The notes under the pieces are model-generated. The model saw nothing but the letters and a program-made list of their open reading frames with translations. It was not told the origin of the DNA and searched no databases. Position numbers and translations under genes: made by a program. This document shows positions 31,850-43,317 of a stretch of 64,000 bases of DNA, one piece after another (positions within the stretch are counted from its first letter, which is position 1; the number at the start of each line of letters is the position of its first letter). The stretch covers positions 427,936 through 491,935 of the forward strand of contig BFEA01000083.1 in the NCBI GenBank assembly GCA_003427395.1, read 5' to 3'. This DNA is from Chara braunii (taxonomy: Eukaryota > Streptophyta > Charophyceae > Charales > Characeae).

Positions 31850-32271
31850 GATCTTCAGGTAGGAGGCGCATAATGTGGGAAGACGAGGGGTGATGACGAG
31901 AGGAGAGAGAACGTACCTGGTGTATGCCGATTGATCAACATTGGTGTTGACGTCACGTACAGTGGTCTTCGACTTCAGAGTGATCCAGTTGCAAGAACGT
32001 AGATAGGCTAGATAGGCTGAGTAGGATAGGCTGGGGGCTGGGCACCAGACAGTAAGTGCGACATTGGATAAAGTGTTGGTGTGACCAGCGAGTGGCGACA
32101 TTGACATTGGAGTCCATTATATATTGCCCTTATTTGGACGGTATCTTGGTGCATTGCACTCTCTGCTTGGTTCATGACTATCGGAGCTACTTCGTGGTTT
32201 GGCAACTTGGATTTCTATCTATCGCTCTCGCTCATATTCCTTGCATTGGTCTCTGACTCACCAAGCGACAG
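31850..32271 (-). repeat. F1 dispersed repeat, copy c (inverted, partial)
   Basis: The minus strand matches the left half of F1: ATGCAAGGAATATGAGCG, the TGGACTCCAATG block and a CACACCAACAC phrase. The gypsy D 5' LTR begins right at its end (32272), so gypsy D inserted into or next to this copy. Confidence 0.65.
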
Positions 32272-32796
32272 TGTGGCATACTGCGCACCACATGGGCGTG
32301 CAGGGCCCGACCAGGCGGAACAAGGGATAAGTCAGGGCCCTCCAGGCCCTGTGTCGTTTCAGCCTAAAAAGGAGGGTCAATGCTAGGCCCTCATAAAGTC
32401 GACCTTTCCTGAAACTTAGGTGCCAGACCAGGGATAAGGGCAGGCCATTTTTAGACCCTTTTCAAGACAACCTTTTTTTTAACTTGGGCGCCAAGGTCTG
32501 GCACGATTCGGCATTTGCAAGAGCAGCCTCCCAGCCGGACCAGCGCTATATAGTGCTGGTCCACCCGGGAGGAGACAGGCAGTTCAGGAGGCAGGCTTCG
32601 GCACTCGGCAGAGCGCTGCAGTAGTAGGACATAGGAGTAGTCTTCAGCGCTGGGCGCTCAGAGTAGCATTAGAGAGAGAGGGGAGTGGCAGAGGCCAGGG
32701 AGACTTACCTGGGAGCTTACCTGTGGCGCCATCGCTCCAGCTTCGTGTTCGATGTACCTGCAACAAGGCGCCACCTTCCACAGGTTAGTACCTGGC

Positions 32797-32833
<37 letters not shown>

Positions 32834-33280
32834 CTTCCTCCTCCAGTCCATCTCTCCCTCACCCTCTCGCTACTTGACTTCTCGCTATCTGCCAGACTAC
32901 GAGGGAGAAAGAGAGAGATAGATTTGTGACTTCGAGATTTGACGACATTTGGATTCCTACTTGACAGTGGGACAGCGGCATTGGATGGGGGGATTATTTG
33001 GGATCTATATCAAGACTTGGTGTTGACGACGTCCCCATCCTTCCCTTCTTCTTCGTCTGATCCCCCTCCTCTTCACCTGTGTATGATCTGAGCCTGGCGC
33101 ATTCCTCCTGTGTGTAGCGCCAAGCCCCTTCACACCTTGCGATGATGATGATGTATATTTGGTCTGGATTGCGACATTGATTGATCGGATCATTGGTATT
33201 TTAGCCTTCCGCTGCGCTATCCTGTACTATGTGAGAGAGGTCGGTTCTTGTTCTGGTCTGCACCATTACGGTATGCAACA
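32272..33280 (+). repeat. 5' LTR of gypsy D
   Basis: This LTR starts TGTGGCATACTGCGCACC and ends GGTATGCAACA. It contains a GA microsatellite (32803-32828) and two CTTACCTG octamers on the antisense side (32704, 32716). Its partner is 40645-41631 and a diverged solo relative lies at 13126-14276. Confidence 0.93.
32547..32553 (+). promoter_or_regulatory. TATA box in gypsy D 5' LTR
   Basis: TATATAG lies in the palindromic context CCAGCGCTATATAGTGCTGG, 276 bp into the LTR. The 3' LTR keeps TATATATT at the same place (40897). It is the likely RNA polymerase II promoter core of the element. Confidence 0.6.
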
Positions 33281-33283
33281 GTT

Positions 33284-33295
33284 TGGTATCGGAGC
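33284..33295 (+). promoter_or_regulatory. Primer binding site of gypsy D
   Basis: TGGTATCGGAGC lies three bases after the 5' LTR. It matches the 3' end complement of initiator tRNA-Met apart from a G in place of A in TATCAGAG. The same variant occurs at 41971 (minus strand) and 46346. Confidence 0.8.
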
Positions 33296-35577
33296 AGACT
33301 TCTCAATCAGAGGATCCGCCCAATCAAGGAGCCAGCTCGCTTGATTGACGGATTGATTGATTGATTCATTGTTTTTATGTTAAACCACCAGTACTTCGCT
33401 CAGCTATTGATGCCGAGCCTGAAATCGACCTGCGCGCCCTTTTATTCCGAGCCTGTAGTGGGGGTAATCAATTTGGAACGTTTGTGGGCTGACACTGGTA
33501 CCGCCCCTTCTTCTGGACCTGCTGCCAGCAGGAGGAACAAAACGGGCTGTAGCTCACTAATTTTCACTCGTGCGGGCATGAGAGCAGGTTAACCAAGCAC
33601 CCATTTTTCAGGCCCATTTATAAGAAAACCAGACAGTCATTTAACAACACTTCACACCAATCTATAGAGTGCACTTCTTACGACCCCATCACAGAAAAAA
33701 CCCCTAAAAAAAGCAATTAAAAACATATAAAACAGCAAGCCAAAGGTGCATTTCCGTGAAATTTGGCCCAAAAAAAACTCGACCAATTTCAGAAATTTCA
33801 GAAATCTTAATAGCGCAAATTCTAAAACTCCAAATAACCCCAAATTTCATATACGGCAACCCTATCAAAATGCATATATAGCAAAAACTTGAAATTCCAA
33901 AAAAACATGAAATTTGAGCCCAAAACCCTAATTTCAGAAATTTCAGGCCTGAAAACCAGATGCCCCGTTAACCTCTTATGGCGGGCGTGAGAGTGCACAA
34001 TGTTGCATTGGTGACAGGACTTCAATGCCCCCCGTTTCTCACGGGGAGTCAATCAGATACTGCCGAGGTTCTTTTTTTTTTCTATTGCAACAACGGAAAT
34101 GGAAAAAAACGGCATTCTAGGGACGGCCTTCAGTTTCATGATAAGGATTCAGGGAGGATACATTCTCGAGATTCTTTCTTGAGTCACATGAGATACAGCC
34201 GAGTTTTTTTTTTGTGTTTTTAAACTTTTTTTTTTTTTTTTGGGTTGCAAGAAGGAAAAAAGAACGGCAGAAAAGTTGGCTGCATGTCCTCCTTCCTATT
34301 CATGAGTATCTGCACACAACTGAGGGAGAGTACATTCTCGGGGTAGTGCTTCCCTTTGGGGCATGCCAGATACAGCCCACATTCTTCTTTCTTTTCCTTT
34401 CTTTTGCAGCAAAAAAAAAAAAAAAAACGGGTGAAGATGGTGTGCAACGCGAGTGCCTTCAGATTCATGACAGGAGCTTGAATTCTCCCACAATTGAGGG
34501 AGGGTACATTCATTTTGGGAAGTGCCTAAAACGTTCATTTTGTGTCAGGTATTTGGATGCTCCCCGTTTCTCACGGGGAGTCAGCCTAGAAACTGCCAGG
34601 ATTCTCTCTTCCGTGGAAAAAAAGAAAAGGAAAGCAATGAAAACGTCCTTGGCCTTAGGTTGAAACTGCATCCAGATACATATGTCGAAGTGCTATCATG
34701 AAAATGCTCTGCCAACTGTAGTTTTCCTTTATTCTTTTTTTTAGTCCTTTTCCATTTCACGTCCGTGCAAGTTTCTTTTCTTTTTTTTCTTTTTTTTTCT
34801 TTTATGGCACTGCACACAGCTTCGTGCATGTTTCCACATGCACGGACATCCAAGAGGACATAGTGGAGTCCATTGGGCAGTTTTCCCTGGGCCTGCCACC
34901 TTCCTCCCCCATAGCGCTTCCAACCCTCCCCCAGGCCCCTAAGAATGCGGGACATTAACGTGGAAGGCCCGCGGCCGATGTATGGCCCAAGTACTGGTGG
35001 TTTAATCAAGTAGGGCTTCGTCAAATCTCTGCAAAAAAAAAATTCGCAACAGATCTTCGGGACTTCGGATATTAGCATTTCGTATTTTTTTGGTTGTGTC
35101 ACTCTGGGCATATTAGGTGAACCAGGGAGGTGGTCATATTCTCGGAAACTGCATCTATTCTTCTGTGTAAGTGGAACCTTCCTTCTATTTCGCGCAAAAT
35201 TTTGTTTCCAAGATCGCATTTTTTTGAAAGCCGAAACTTTGCGAAACCTTGCCTAGATCTCGCTCATAGTACTCCTCCGAAAACGCCTCACTAATAGCCG
35301 ATCGACAGATAAAAACAACAACAACAAAAAAAAGACGGGGGTGGATCCTCTTCTAAGTCTTCTTTTATTTTATTTTATTTTATTTTGTTCTGTTGATTAG
35401 GACCGGGAATGGGAAGTGCAGTTTGGTGACCTTCCTGCGTTTCCCTTCCACCCAGCCCTTTTCCTGCGTTCCTGGTTTGGCAAGTGCCACATCAGCAGCA
35501 GTGCCACATCAGTAGCAGCGTCACGTCAGCAAGTGCCACGACAGCAGCAGTGACACGTCAAGCAGTGCCCCGCCACC
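33296..35577 (+). other. Long untranslated leader of gypsy D
   Basis: This 2.3-kb stretch has no gene. It is rich in homopolymer runs. Just before the gag ATG (35486-35560) it carries four or five TGCCACATCAGCA-like motifs. Confidence 0.7.
34020..34620 (+). repeat. Degenerate tandem repeats in the gypsy D leader
   Basis: Units of about 150 bp share GGGAGAGTACATTCTCG, AGATACAGCCGAG and CCCCGTTTCTCACGGGGAGT, the last at 34027 and 34561. Each contains short palindromes such as CCCCGTTTCTCACGGGG. Confidence 0.65.
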
Positions 35578-37448
35578 ATGACGGTTTCAGTTTTGGGCAT
35601 GCTGGGCGAACTGACCAGCGAGTCCATTGTCGAGTTCCAACAGAGGATCCAAGATCAGCTCGCACAGATCGAGGCTGAGGAACAGCGCCAGGCGGCAGCC
35701 GAGGCTGTCCGCCTACAGGTGGAAGCAGAGGCAGCGGCTGAAAATCAGCGGCTTCAGGCCGCAGCTGACGCAGATGCCCAGGCNNNNNNNNNNNNNNNNN
35801 NNNNNNNNNNNNNNNNNNNNNNNNNNNNNNNNNNNNNNNNNNNNNNNNNNNNNNNNNNNNNNNNNNNNNNNNNNNNNNNNNNNNNNNNNNNNNNNNNNNN
35901 NNNNNNNNNNNNNNNNNNNNNNNNNNNNNNNNNNNNNNNNNNNNNNNNNNNNNNNNNNNNNNNNNNNNNNNNNNNNNNNNNNNNNNNNNNNNNNNNNNNN
36001 NNNNNNNNNNNNNNNNNNNNNNNNNNNNNNNNNNNNNNNNNNNNNNNNNNNNNNNNNNNNNNNNNNNNNNNNNNNNNNNNNNNNNNNNNNNNNNNNNNNN
36101 NNNNNNNGCAAGCAGGTCCAAGATCTGCTGCAGCGGTATGAAGCCACCAGAGTCGACAGGCTCAAGTTCTGGCACTTTGAATAATCTGAGGGTCACGATG
36201 ACGCAACACCGGAAGAGCTGCACAAGGAGTTCCTCTCCAAACTCGTGACCCGGTTGGTTTACACTTATAACCACCTGCAGTCCGAGTTAGAGAAGCAGCA
36301 CCAGGAACTGGGGAATCTTCGACAGGCAGTGCGGAACCACAAGGATGCTACACGGGCACTTCATACCCGTGTACAGGACTCGGAGCAAGCAGCACCAAGA
36401 CTAAATGTTGGCGAACCCAACAATGCAGACTCTACCAGCCAGTTCGAGCAACGAATTAACCATGTACTCGCGATGATCGGCAACATCAGCACCTTTGCCG
36501 CACCAGCCTGCATCAGCGAGCAGCTCGACACCTTGAAGAACGAGGTTCGACAACTACACCAGCCGCTCGACAACGATGGCAGCACCAGTGCATCGCTGCA
36601 GTACAAGATGCCGACATTCCGGATCGAAACGTTTGATGACTATACGCATTAGGACCCGGTCACCTGGTGGCAGGGCTTTTCGACGGAGCTTCGGATTCAT
36701 CAAGTCCCCGATCACTTGTACATCTTGGCGCTGTTCCTCAACGCCAAGGGCGGATGCCGGATCTGGCTCAGCCACATGGCAACCATCCACGGCGTCCAGG
36801 TCGCCGACCTGTGCAAAGAGATCTGTTGGGACTATCTGATGAAGGAATGGAAGAAGCGGTTCATTGTTGACGACGCCCCGAAGCTCACCATCAACAGCCT
36901 CTTTGCCATGACTCAAGGCAACACACCGACACGCGATTGGCTCACGGAATGGCAAAAGATCGTGGTAACACCCGATCTCGACTTGCCATTTTCGCATGTG
37001 CGTCGGGAGTTCTACAACCAGTTGTGTGCCGCCTTGAGCCTCGCACTCTGTGATCGCGAACAATACACGACCTTCGCCGAAGTCATTGACAAGGCTCGTG
37101 AGATCATGAAGACCAACCGGGCTGCTGCACTCGAGAAATCAGCGTGGCAGCCAGCCTATATGGAGAACGGAAAATTTGGTCCGCGTCCGCAGCCCGTCGC
37201 TACAGTCCAACCGGACAACCTTGTGGAAGACCCGAGAGCCGCCCCAGCATCACGTGAGGGAGATCAGGTGGCCCTCCGTCGAGCCGCAAAGCAACAATAA
37301 TCTCGTGGAAAAGGGAAGGCGAAAACAACATCGTCGGCCGAAAATGGACAACCAGTACCATGGGTCAAGTTTAGCTTGATCGAGGACGAATAGCCGATAC
37401 AGGTGCTGCTATTGGTGTAATAGCACCAAGCACAAGACCTCCCAATGC
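35578..37448 (+). pseudogene. Gypsy D Gag with zinc knuckle
   Basis: Translation would start at an ATG in a GCCACCATGA context. An Ala/Glu/Gln-rich coiled coil follows (LAQIEAEEQRQAAAEAVRLQ and on), interrupted by 324 Ns (35784-36107). The core reads TWWQGFSTELRIHQVPDHLY after a TAG at 36650, then FLNAKGGCRIWLSHM, WKKRFIVDDAPKLTINSLF and LTEWQKIVVTPDLDLPF. A Cx2Cx4Hx4C zinc knuckle (CYWCNSTKHKTSQC, 37407-37448) lies in another frame after a stop. At least two stops and one frameshift make it inactive. Confidence 0.88.
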
Positions 37449-37871
37449 CAAGATCAAGGCATGGAGGATGTTCGACCTCGAACCAGCTCAGGAAACTGAG
37501 CTACGCGGGAGGTGAGGCGATTCCACCTCTCACTCCGCCAGATTCGGCCGCCTTGCTAGTGGCCTTCTACACATTTGGGGAAAATGCGGATGTCGGAAGT
37601 CCTCGGTTCATTTGCGAGGATTGCGCTGTCCACTTGGTCCCACCGTTGGACCAGCCACTCCAGGTGCAAGACTCCACCGCATGCACGGTTTCATCACCAT
37701 CGGCAACCGATTCGGCAACCTCACCGCCAACTTTCGTCGGGGATTCGACGTCATGGTCAATACTTGAGAAACTCGACGCGTTGACGTTCGCGGACTTCCA
37801 ATGGATGCCCCTTCCCCCGACCGGTCGATTGCTGAAACCGCATTGGAACACGATTAGGGCACAATTGCGGT

Positions 37872-38174
37872 GTCGAGCGCATCGGCTCCCGCGCAAGCGA
37901 GGGCCCTCCTAATCGTGTCACGCAGGAAAAACTTAGGCTTTCAATTTTTCAGAGACAGCTCGGGGGTGATGGCCCCTTAGGGTGCCCCGCGAGAACCTAT
38001 CCTGTCGTAGGGGACCGCGGGATGTACAGTTGGTGCACTCTGTCGGAGCGGCGAAGGGTCGGCGCGGGTTACCGAGTCGCCCCCGAGTTGTCTCTAAAAG
38101 ATTGAAAGCCTAAGTTTCTCCTGCGTGACGCGGCCGGGAGGGCCCTCGCTCGCGCGGGGGCCGATGCGCTCGAC
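37872..38174. mobile_element. 303-bp foldback (MITE-like) element inside gypsy D
   Basis: The left arm (37872-37969) starts GTCGAGCGCATCGG and includes GAGGGCCCTC, GTCACGCAGGA and AAACTTAGGCTTTCAATT. Its reverse complement forms the right arm (38077-38174) with a few mismatches. The centre of about 107 bp is not self-complementary but matches 22437-22520. It lies between gag and protease and has no coding capacity. The long arms would form a very stable hairpin in RNA or single-stranded DNA. Confidence 0.88.
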
Positions 38175-38231
38175 AACGGGATTACTTGCACATTGCAGTA
38201 CCAACTTCGTTGATGGATGTCGGAGTAGAGG

Positions 38232-38758
38232 TTGTTGACCTTCGTGACTACCTTTCGGAGATTGACCGCGAGTTCAAGTCACAACGGTACACCACCAACG
38301 ATGCGCCATTGCTGTACATGCATTCAGATCGGAGAAGCGACCTGCAGCGCTTTGATTGATTGCGGAGCTACTCGGAACTATATGAGCCAAGACTTCTTGG
38401 TGCGCGCTGGCCTGGGGTCACGCATTCGGAGGAAGTCGAAGCCCACGAAGTGACGTTGGCCGACGGTCACACGCATAAGTCCATTGACCGGTGCATTGAT
38501 TTTGTCCCTGTGTACTTCACCCCGCATGCAAATGAGGTCGTGTACATTTTGGACACCAAGTTAAACATGATTTTCTGCATGTCGTGGCTGCAAAGGGAGG
38601 ATCACCCGGTGAACTTCTACTGCCGCACCGTTCACATTCGTGATCGTAACGGAGTACTAGTCCCGTGTGCGGTGCCTCCACCTCACCCTTCGATCAATTG
38701 TCACGTGGTGTCTGCCGCGAGCATTCGAGATGGCCATGCTCATGGCACCCGTCCTTAG
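38232..38758 (+). pseudogene. Gypsy D protease region
   Basis: The protein reads EATCSALIDCGATRNYMSQD, the retropepsin active-site loop, with Cys in the D-S/T-G position (DCG). It continues FLVRAGLG, then in another frame VTLADGHTHKSIDRC, then DTKLNMIFCMSWLQREDHPV, the motif that precedes RT in gypsy pol. After ASIRDGHAHGTRP the frame stops where RT should begin. Retropepsins cut the Gag-Pol polyprotein; this copy is frameshifted. Confidence 0.82.
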
Positions 38759-39078
38759 TATATACGACCCCACCTCGCCAACGAGAGTTAAAACCGATGC
38801 CTCCAACTATGGTATTGGGGCAGTATTGGAACATGCAAGGAAGGAGTTGCTCGCGTTCGTGATGGCCCGTGATGGCTCTCAAGCGATGGCGGCACTTCCT
38901 CCTTGGGTGTCGTAGGTTCACATGGGTCACGGATAACAATCTGTTGACTTACTACAAGATGCAAGATATGGTGAGAAGCGCTATTGAACGATGGATGTAT
39001 TTCATCGACCAATTTGACTTCACATCAAAACATCTCACCGGCCTCTCCAATCGTGCAGCAGATGCACTCTCGCAATGA
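38740..39078 (+). pseudogene. Gypsy D RNase H (RT deleted)
   Basis: The sequence resumes at APVLSIYDPTSPTRVKTDAS, then NYGIGAVLEHARKELLAFVMA and LKRWRHFLLGCRRFTWVTDN, ending LTGLSNRAADALSQ. The whole RT fingers-palm-thumb part is absent. A shorter stretch between VLEH and ARKELLAF (the usual SRKL-PAE-NY segment) is also missing. RNase H removes the RNA strand during reverse transcription. Confidence 0.87.
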
Positions 39079-39103
39079 CCTGATCTTTGCGCTATGACAC
39101 ATC

Positions 39104-40598
39104 ATGCCTTCGCATTCGACGAGGAACTCTTGCGACATTTCATTAGGGGCTAGCTGTCCGATCCGGATTGCTATATGCGCAGCTATCTTTGGATCACCCG
39201 CCGACCAACAATTATTGCATCGTCGATGGGTACTTGCTTCTCCACTCGCGAGGCAAGGACTTACTCTGTGTCCCACGAGACCGTCGTCTTCGGACTCGCC
39301 TACTCGGTGAGTACCACGACTCACGACTCACCGGCCATTTTGGAGTCAATCGGACTATCGCACAACTTCGACAATGAATCCGATGGCCCGATGTCATCAT
39401 CGATGTCATTCGGAATTGCGACTCTTGCGAAGTTTGCCAACATCCGCAATCCCTACGGCGAATTGGGCCCGTTGCCTATCCCGCGGGAACCTGGCCTCTC
39501 CATTGCTATGGAAGTCACCGACCCGTTTCCTCGCGACCGCCTCTGGCACGACGGAATCCTCATGGTCGTTGACCGATTGAGTAAATACACACGATTTATC
39601 CCTTGCAAGTACTATGCCACGGCTCCCGAACTTGGGTGCCTCTTGCACACCGGCTGGATTTGCAGCCACGACGCACCGGAAGATATCGTTAGCGACCACG
39701 ACACTCGGTTCATGTCGGCATTTTGGACTCCTCTCATGAAGGAGTCCGGCACCGAAATGAAACCAAATTCGGCTCGACACCTACAAACGGACGGGCAAAC
39801 AGAGAGAGCACATCAGACTGCTTAAATAATGCTTCGTACCGCCTGCCGGACATCGAGTTCGCCTACAACACTTCGTTGCATATGGCGATCGGCGTGCCTC
39901 CATTCGAGTTGCACCACGGTGGTCGGAAAGGCCGTATCTTCACTGATCTTCTCCTCATGCGAACTGTTGATATAGAAGGCGCTTACTCTCCAGCCTCCGT
40001 CAGGAAGTACAAGGAATTGCTGACTCAAGCCCGTGCGAACATGCACAAGGCTCAAGTTCGCATGCAGCAGCAAGCCAACAGGCGTCGAGTGCCATGTCCC
40101 GTCCGTGCCGGCGATCTTGTTTGGGTTTCAGCGGAAGAGTTTGTGCTTGAACATGATGTTTCGTGCAAACTACTCCCCAAATGGTTTGGACCATGGATCG
40201 TCCTTTCAGCCGCAGGCAACAAGCCCGACGACCCATCCTTTGTGATCGACATCCCTTTGCATATGCCAGTCCATTCAGTCTTTCACGCCTCGAAGCTGGC
40301 GACATACACACCAGCCAAGGACGATGACTTCCCGGACCGAGGATCACAGGACCCTCCATCCATGGATGGTCATCAGGAGATCGATCGCGTCGTCACGCAC
40401 CGCAAGTACGACACCAAGCCGATGCAATACAAGGTCTCATTCAAATGGTGCAACCACGACGACACAAGGTGGATTTCACGAGCAGATTTGAAAGCATCGG
40501 CACCGCTGATCTACGCCGACTACGAGCAACGAAGACTAGCTAAGGAAGCTTCACAACCTGCCCCTCTCACCCGGACTTTGGTCTGTCCCTCCGACTGA
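39104..40598 (+). pseudogene. Gypsy D integrase
   Basis: The HHCC module is visible as EYHDSRLTGHFGVNRT followed by NCDSCEVCQ in a shifted frame. In the core the first catalytic position reads AMEVTDPF, with Glu where MDF is usual. The second Asp is in IVSDHDTRF (39694) and the Glu in TDGQTERAHQ (39802), 35 residues apart as expected for D,D35E. A stop at 39823 separates the core from the C-terminal part (RLPDIEFAYNTSLHMAIG, KLLPKWFGPWIVLS, VHSVFHASKLATY and a chromodomain-like YKVSFKW end), which is open to 40598. Confidence 0.9.
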
Positions 40599-40631
40599 CA
40601 GCTTCGCCCTCGTGGGTAAGCTCGATCTTTC

Positions 40632-40643
40632 AAGGAGGGGGGG
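40632..40643 (+). promoter_or_regulatory. Polypurine tract of gypsy D
   Basis: AAGGAGGGGGGG lies immediately before the TTGTGG start of the 3' LTR and 33 bp after the integrase stop. It is the expected plus-strand DNA primer. Confidence 0.85.
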
Positions 40644-40644
40644 T

Positions 40645-41631
40645 TGTGGCATACTGCGCACCACACGGGGCTGCAGGGCCCAACCAGGCGGAACAACGGA
40701 TAAGTCAAGGCCCTCCAGGCCTGTGTCGTTATTAGGCCCTCATAAAGTCGACCTTTCCTGAAATTTAGGCGCCAGACCAGGGATAAGCGCAGGCCATTTT
40801 TAGGCCCGTTTCAAGACAACCTTTTTTGTGAACTTGGGCGCCAGGGTTTGGCACGATTCGGCATTGGCAAGGCCAGCCTCCCAGTCGGACCAGCGTTATA
40901 TATTGCTGATCTGCCCGGGAGGAGACAGGCAGTTCAGGAGGCAGGCTTTGGCACTCGGCAGCAGCACTCGGTGGAGCGGTGCAGTAGTAGGAGATGGGAG
41001 TAGTCTTCAGAGCTGGGCGCTCAGAGTAGCATTAGAGGGAGGGGAGCGGCTGAGGCCAGGGAGACTTACCTGGGAGCTACCTGTGGCGCCATCGCTCCAG
41101 CTTCATCTTCGATGTACCTGCATTTAGGCACCACCTTCCACAGGTTAGTACCTGGCACTAAGAGAGAGAGAGTTCTTTTTCTTCCTCCTCCTCAAGTCCA
41201 CTATCTCTCCCTCACCCTCTCGCTACCTGACTTCTCGCTATCTGCCAGACTACGAGCGAGAAAGAGATAGAGATTTGTGACTTCGAGATTTGACGACATT
41301 TGGATTCCGACTCGACAGTGGGACAGCGGCATTGGATGGGGGGATTATTTGGTATCTTAATCAAGACTTGGTGTTGACGACGTCCCCATCCTTCCCTTCT
41401 TCTTCGCCTGATCCCCCTCCTCTTCGTCTGTGTATGATCTGAGCCTGGTGCATTCCTCCTGTGTGTAGCGCCAGGCCCCTTCACACCTTGCGATGATGAT
41501 GATGTATGTTTGGTCTGCATTGCTACATGGATTGATCGGATCATTGGTATTTTAGCCTTCTGCTGCGCTATCCTGTACTATGTGAGAGAGGTCGGTTCTT
41601 GTTCTGGTCTGCACCATTACGGTATGCGACA
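40645..41631 (+). repeat. 3' LTR of gypsy D
   Basis: This is the partner of 32272-33280. It lacks about 30 bp near its start (after CCTGTGTCGTT) and has a shorter GA run. It ends GGTATGCGACA at 41631, followed by the AACAG flank. Confidence 0.92.
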
Positions 41632-41970
41632 AACAGGCAGACCAAGCGTGACTGCGGACTCGAATGACAAGATGACATCAACAGAAATCGAATTGCAGCA
41701 GAGGTCACCAGGAAAGTACGTGGGAAGGTACCGTTCTCAACAAAATTCAAATTGCATAAACAACAGGGCCAGGGCAACGAAGTACTTCACTACTTGAATG
41801 TTCCCTGGATGACTCTCCTCGATCACAGGTATGTGCTCCTCTTGCTCCTTGCTATGCGCCTTCTTCGGCCCTCTACATACAGTCAGCCCTGATCTTTTTT
41901 TTTTACCCCCCCGTGCCCGCCGGCTTTCTTCCTTGCCAGCGTCTCAACTCCGAGCGGATGCAGCGGGAAC
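41632..41970. other. Flank of gypsy D without recognised gene
   Basis: No gene is seen. The stretch lies on the internal side of the minus-strand primer site at 41971, so it may be the leader of another, otherwise lost element. Confidence 0.4.
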
Positions 41971-41984
41971 CAGCTCCGATACCA
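41971..41984 (-). promoter_or_regulatory. Primer binding site on minus strand
   Basis: On the minus strand TGGTATCGGAGCTG matches the PBS variant used by gypsy D. It implies an LTR to its right, read leftwards, beginning at about 41986 with TGAAATGAGCC on the plus strand. Confidence 0.65.
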
Positions 41985-41985
41985 C

Positions 41986-43090
41986 TGAAATGAGCCAAGT
42001 ACTTGTCAAGCTCAACCTCATATACATCAATGAACACACAGGAGAGTTCACACGCGAGAAGCCAAATTGAGATACAGTCGACACTTGAAGATGTTGTCTA
42101 CATTATTCTCAATATGCAAGAATTTTAGTCTCCAGCAGCTCTGTCATACACACACACACAACGGATCCCAACCAGGCGGTGGCTATGGCTTCTCTCTCTT
42201 CCTTCGCACTCTCTTCTCTCTCTCTTGTCTTGCTTTTCTCTCTAACTTTGCTTATTCTTCCTCACTCTCTATTTCTCTCTCTCTCTCTCTACCGTAGATT
42301 GCCACCCTGGATACACCCACTCAGGTAAGCTTTACACCTTGGTGGCTATGGCCGCCGTCCTCCTGCTCTATCTCTACACTAGCTATGGAGTCACACGCGT
42401 GCACCCTCTTCTTCTTCGTGTGCGCAGCTCCCAAGTTGCCTTAACGCACAAGCAGCAGCTGCGCTTCCTCATCTCGCAAGTGAACAAGTGATGAGCTGTT
42501 GCACTGTAGCAGCTAAATATAGGTCTTGGCTTCCTTTGCTTGCCTTGGCTTGGCCTGCTTCAGACCGGTACCGGTCGTCCGTGGCCTGTCTGCTGCAAAC
42601 ATTTTGTCGGTCCGGTACCTTCTGGACTTTCCTGGGACATGCTGCAAAATGGACTTGGAACTGTCTGTCTGGACTGGTCTCTTCTGGACTTTTCTTGTCG
42701 GGTACCTTCCAGATTCTACTGACCGAAGACTTTTCGGTACCGACACCTTCCAACCTACGATGCTTTGGACCACAGTCCCTACGGCCTATCCTACTGGGAC
42801 AGTCTGCGACTGGGACACTTCGGGACTCTAGGACCAGGACTGGGTTGTCCACAAAATGGCACCATGGAGAGTCTCCTCTGCGCAAAGAAGAGCAGAATCC
42901 CCTGAACCTTTGTGGGAGAACGTTTTCCATCGAGATACGGTGATGATGACATGGTAGGGAGAGCAAGGTGAGCCACCAGCCACGGAAGGAAAAGCTTCTT
43001 TTGAATTCTTTGCTATAAATATCTGTGTCCACGCTGTCTTTTTCATGTCTCAAGTCTCCTGTACCTCTAATCATCCTGGAGTTTTAAACA
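41986..43090 (-). mobile_element. Probable LTR on minus strand, outer edge undefined
   Basis: This is non-coding sequence next to a PBS, with CT-rich tracts (42190-42290), a CAGGTAAG at 42322 and GGCTATGGC octamers. A sequence related to GATATTTATAG on the minus strand (about 43010) could be its TATA region. No second copy in the window allows the boundary to be set. Confidence 0.4.
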
Positions 43091-43317
43091 GGGGACGTAG
43101 TCGTGATGAGGGTTTGCCGGTTCTCTTTGAACACCCACTTGTTGTTTCCTCCAGACTAACCCACTCCCCTCTGGTAGGAAAAGAAAAAGAAAATAAATCT
43201 TGACCTGCTGTGAAATTTGTTTCTGTGAGGTTTCTCCAACCCGACTTGATGATAAGTTAATGTCTTGCTCTTGTGGTCATTGGCTCTCCGTTTCTTCCTT
43301 GTGGTTGCCTTGGCCAG

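Larger units (their letters stand above)
32272..41631 (+). mobile_element. Ty3/gypsy retrotransposon D with both LTRs, RT deleted
   Basis: The element is 9,360 bp long. It has LTRs of 1,009 and 987 bp that start TGTGGCATAC and end in ACA, a primer site after the first LTR and a polypurine tract before the second. The coding order is gag, protease, RNase H, integrase. The flanking pentamers are GACAG on the left and AACAG on the right, a 4/5 target duplication. The LTRs differ by many substitutions and a deletion, so the insertion is not recent. All frames are interrupted and the reverse transcriptase is missing between protease and RNase H. Confidence 0.92.
4333..43317 (+). other. Inferred 38,985-bp intron of the PGP synthase gene
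   Basis: The interval starts with GTGATT after an in-frame exon and ends with a pyrimidine-rich stretch and CCAG before the next in-frame exon. Everything listed between these positions (gypsy elements, LTRs, F1 and F2 repeats, mitochondrial insertions) would lie inside this one intron. The two exons join at phase 0 in the middle of a single catalytic motif, so the link is strong unless the scaffold is misjoined. Confidence 0.75.

Noticed and set aside
42469-43074. 201-codon minus-strand frame just upstream of the PGP synthase exon
   Set aside because: It lies in the presumed LTR next to a minus-strand primer site, and frames are open on both strands through repetitive GGTACC-type sequence. 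No domain is seen.
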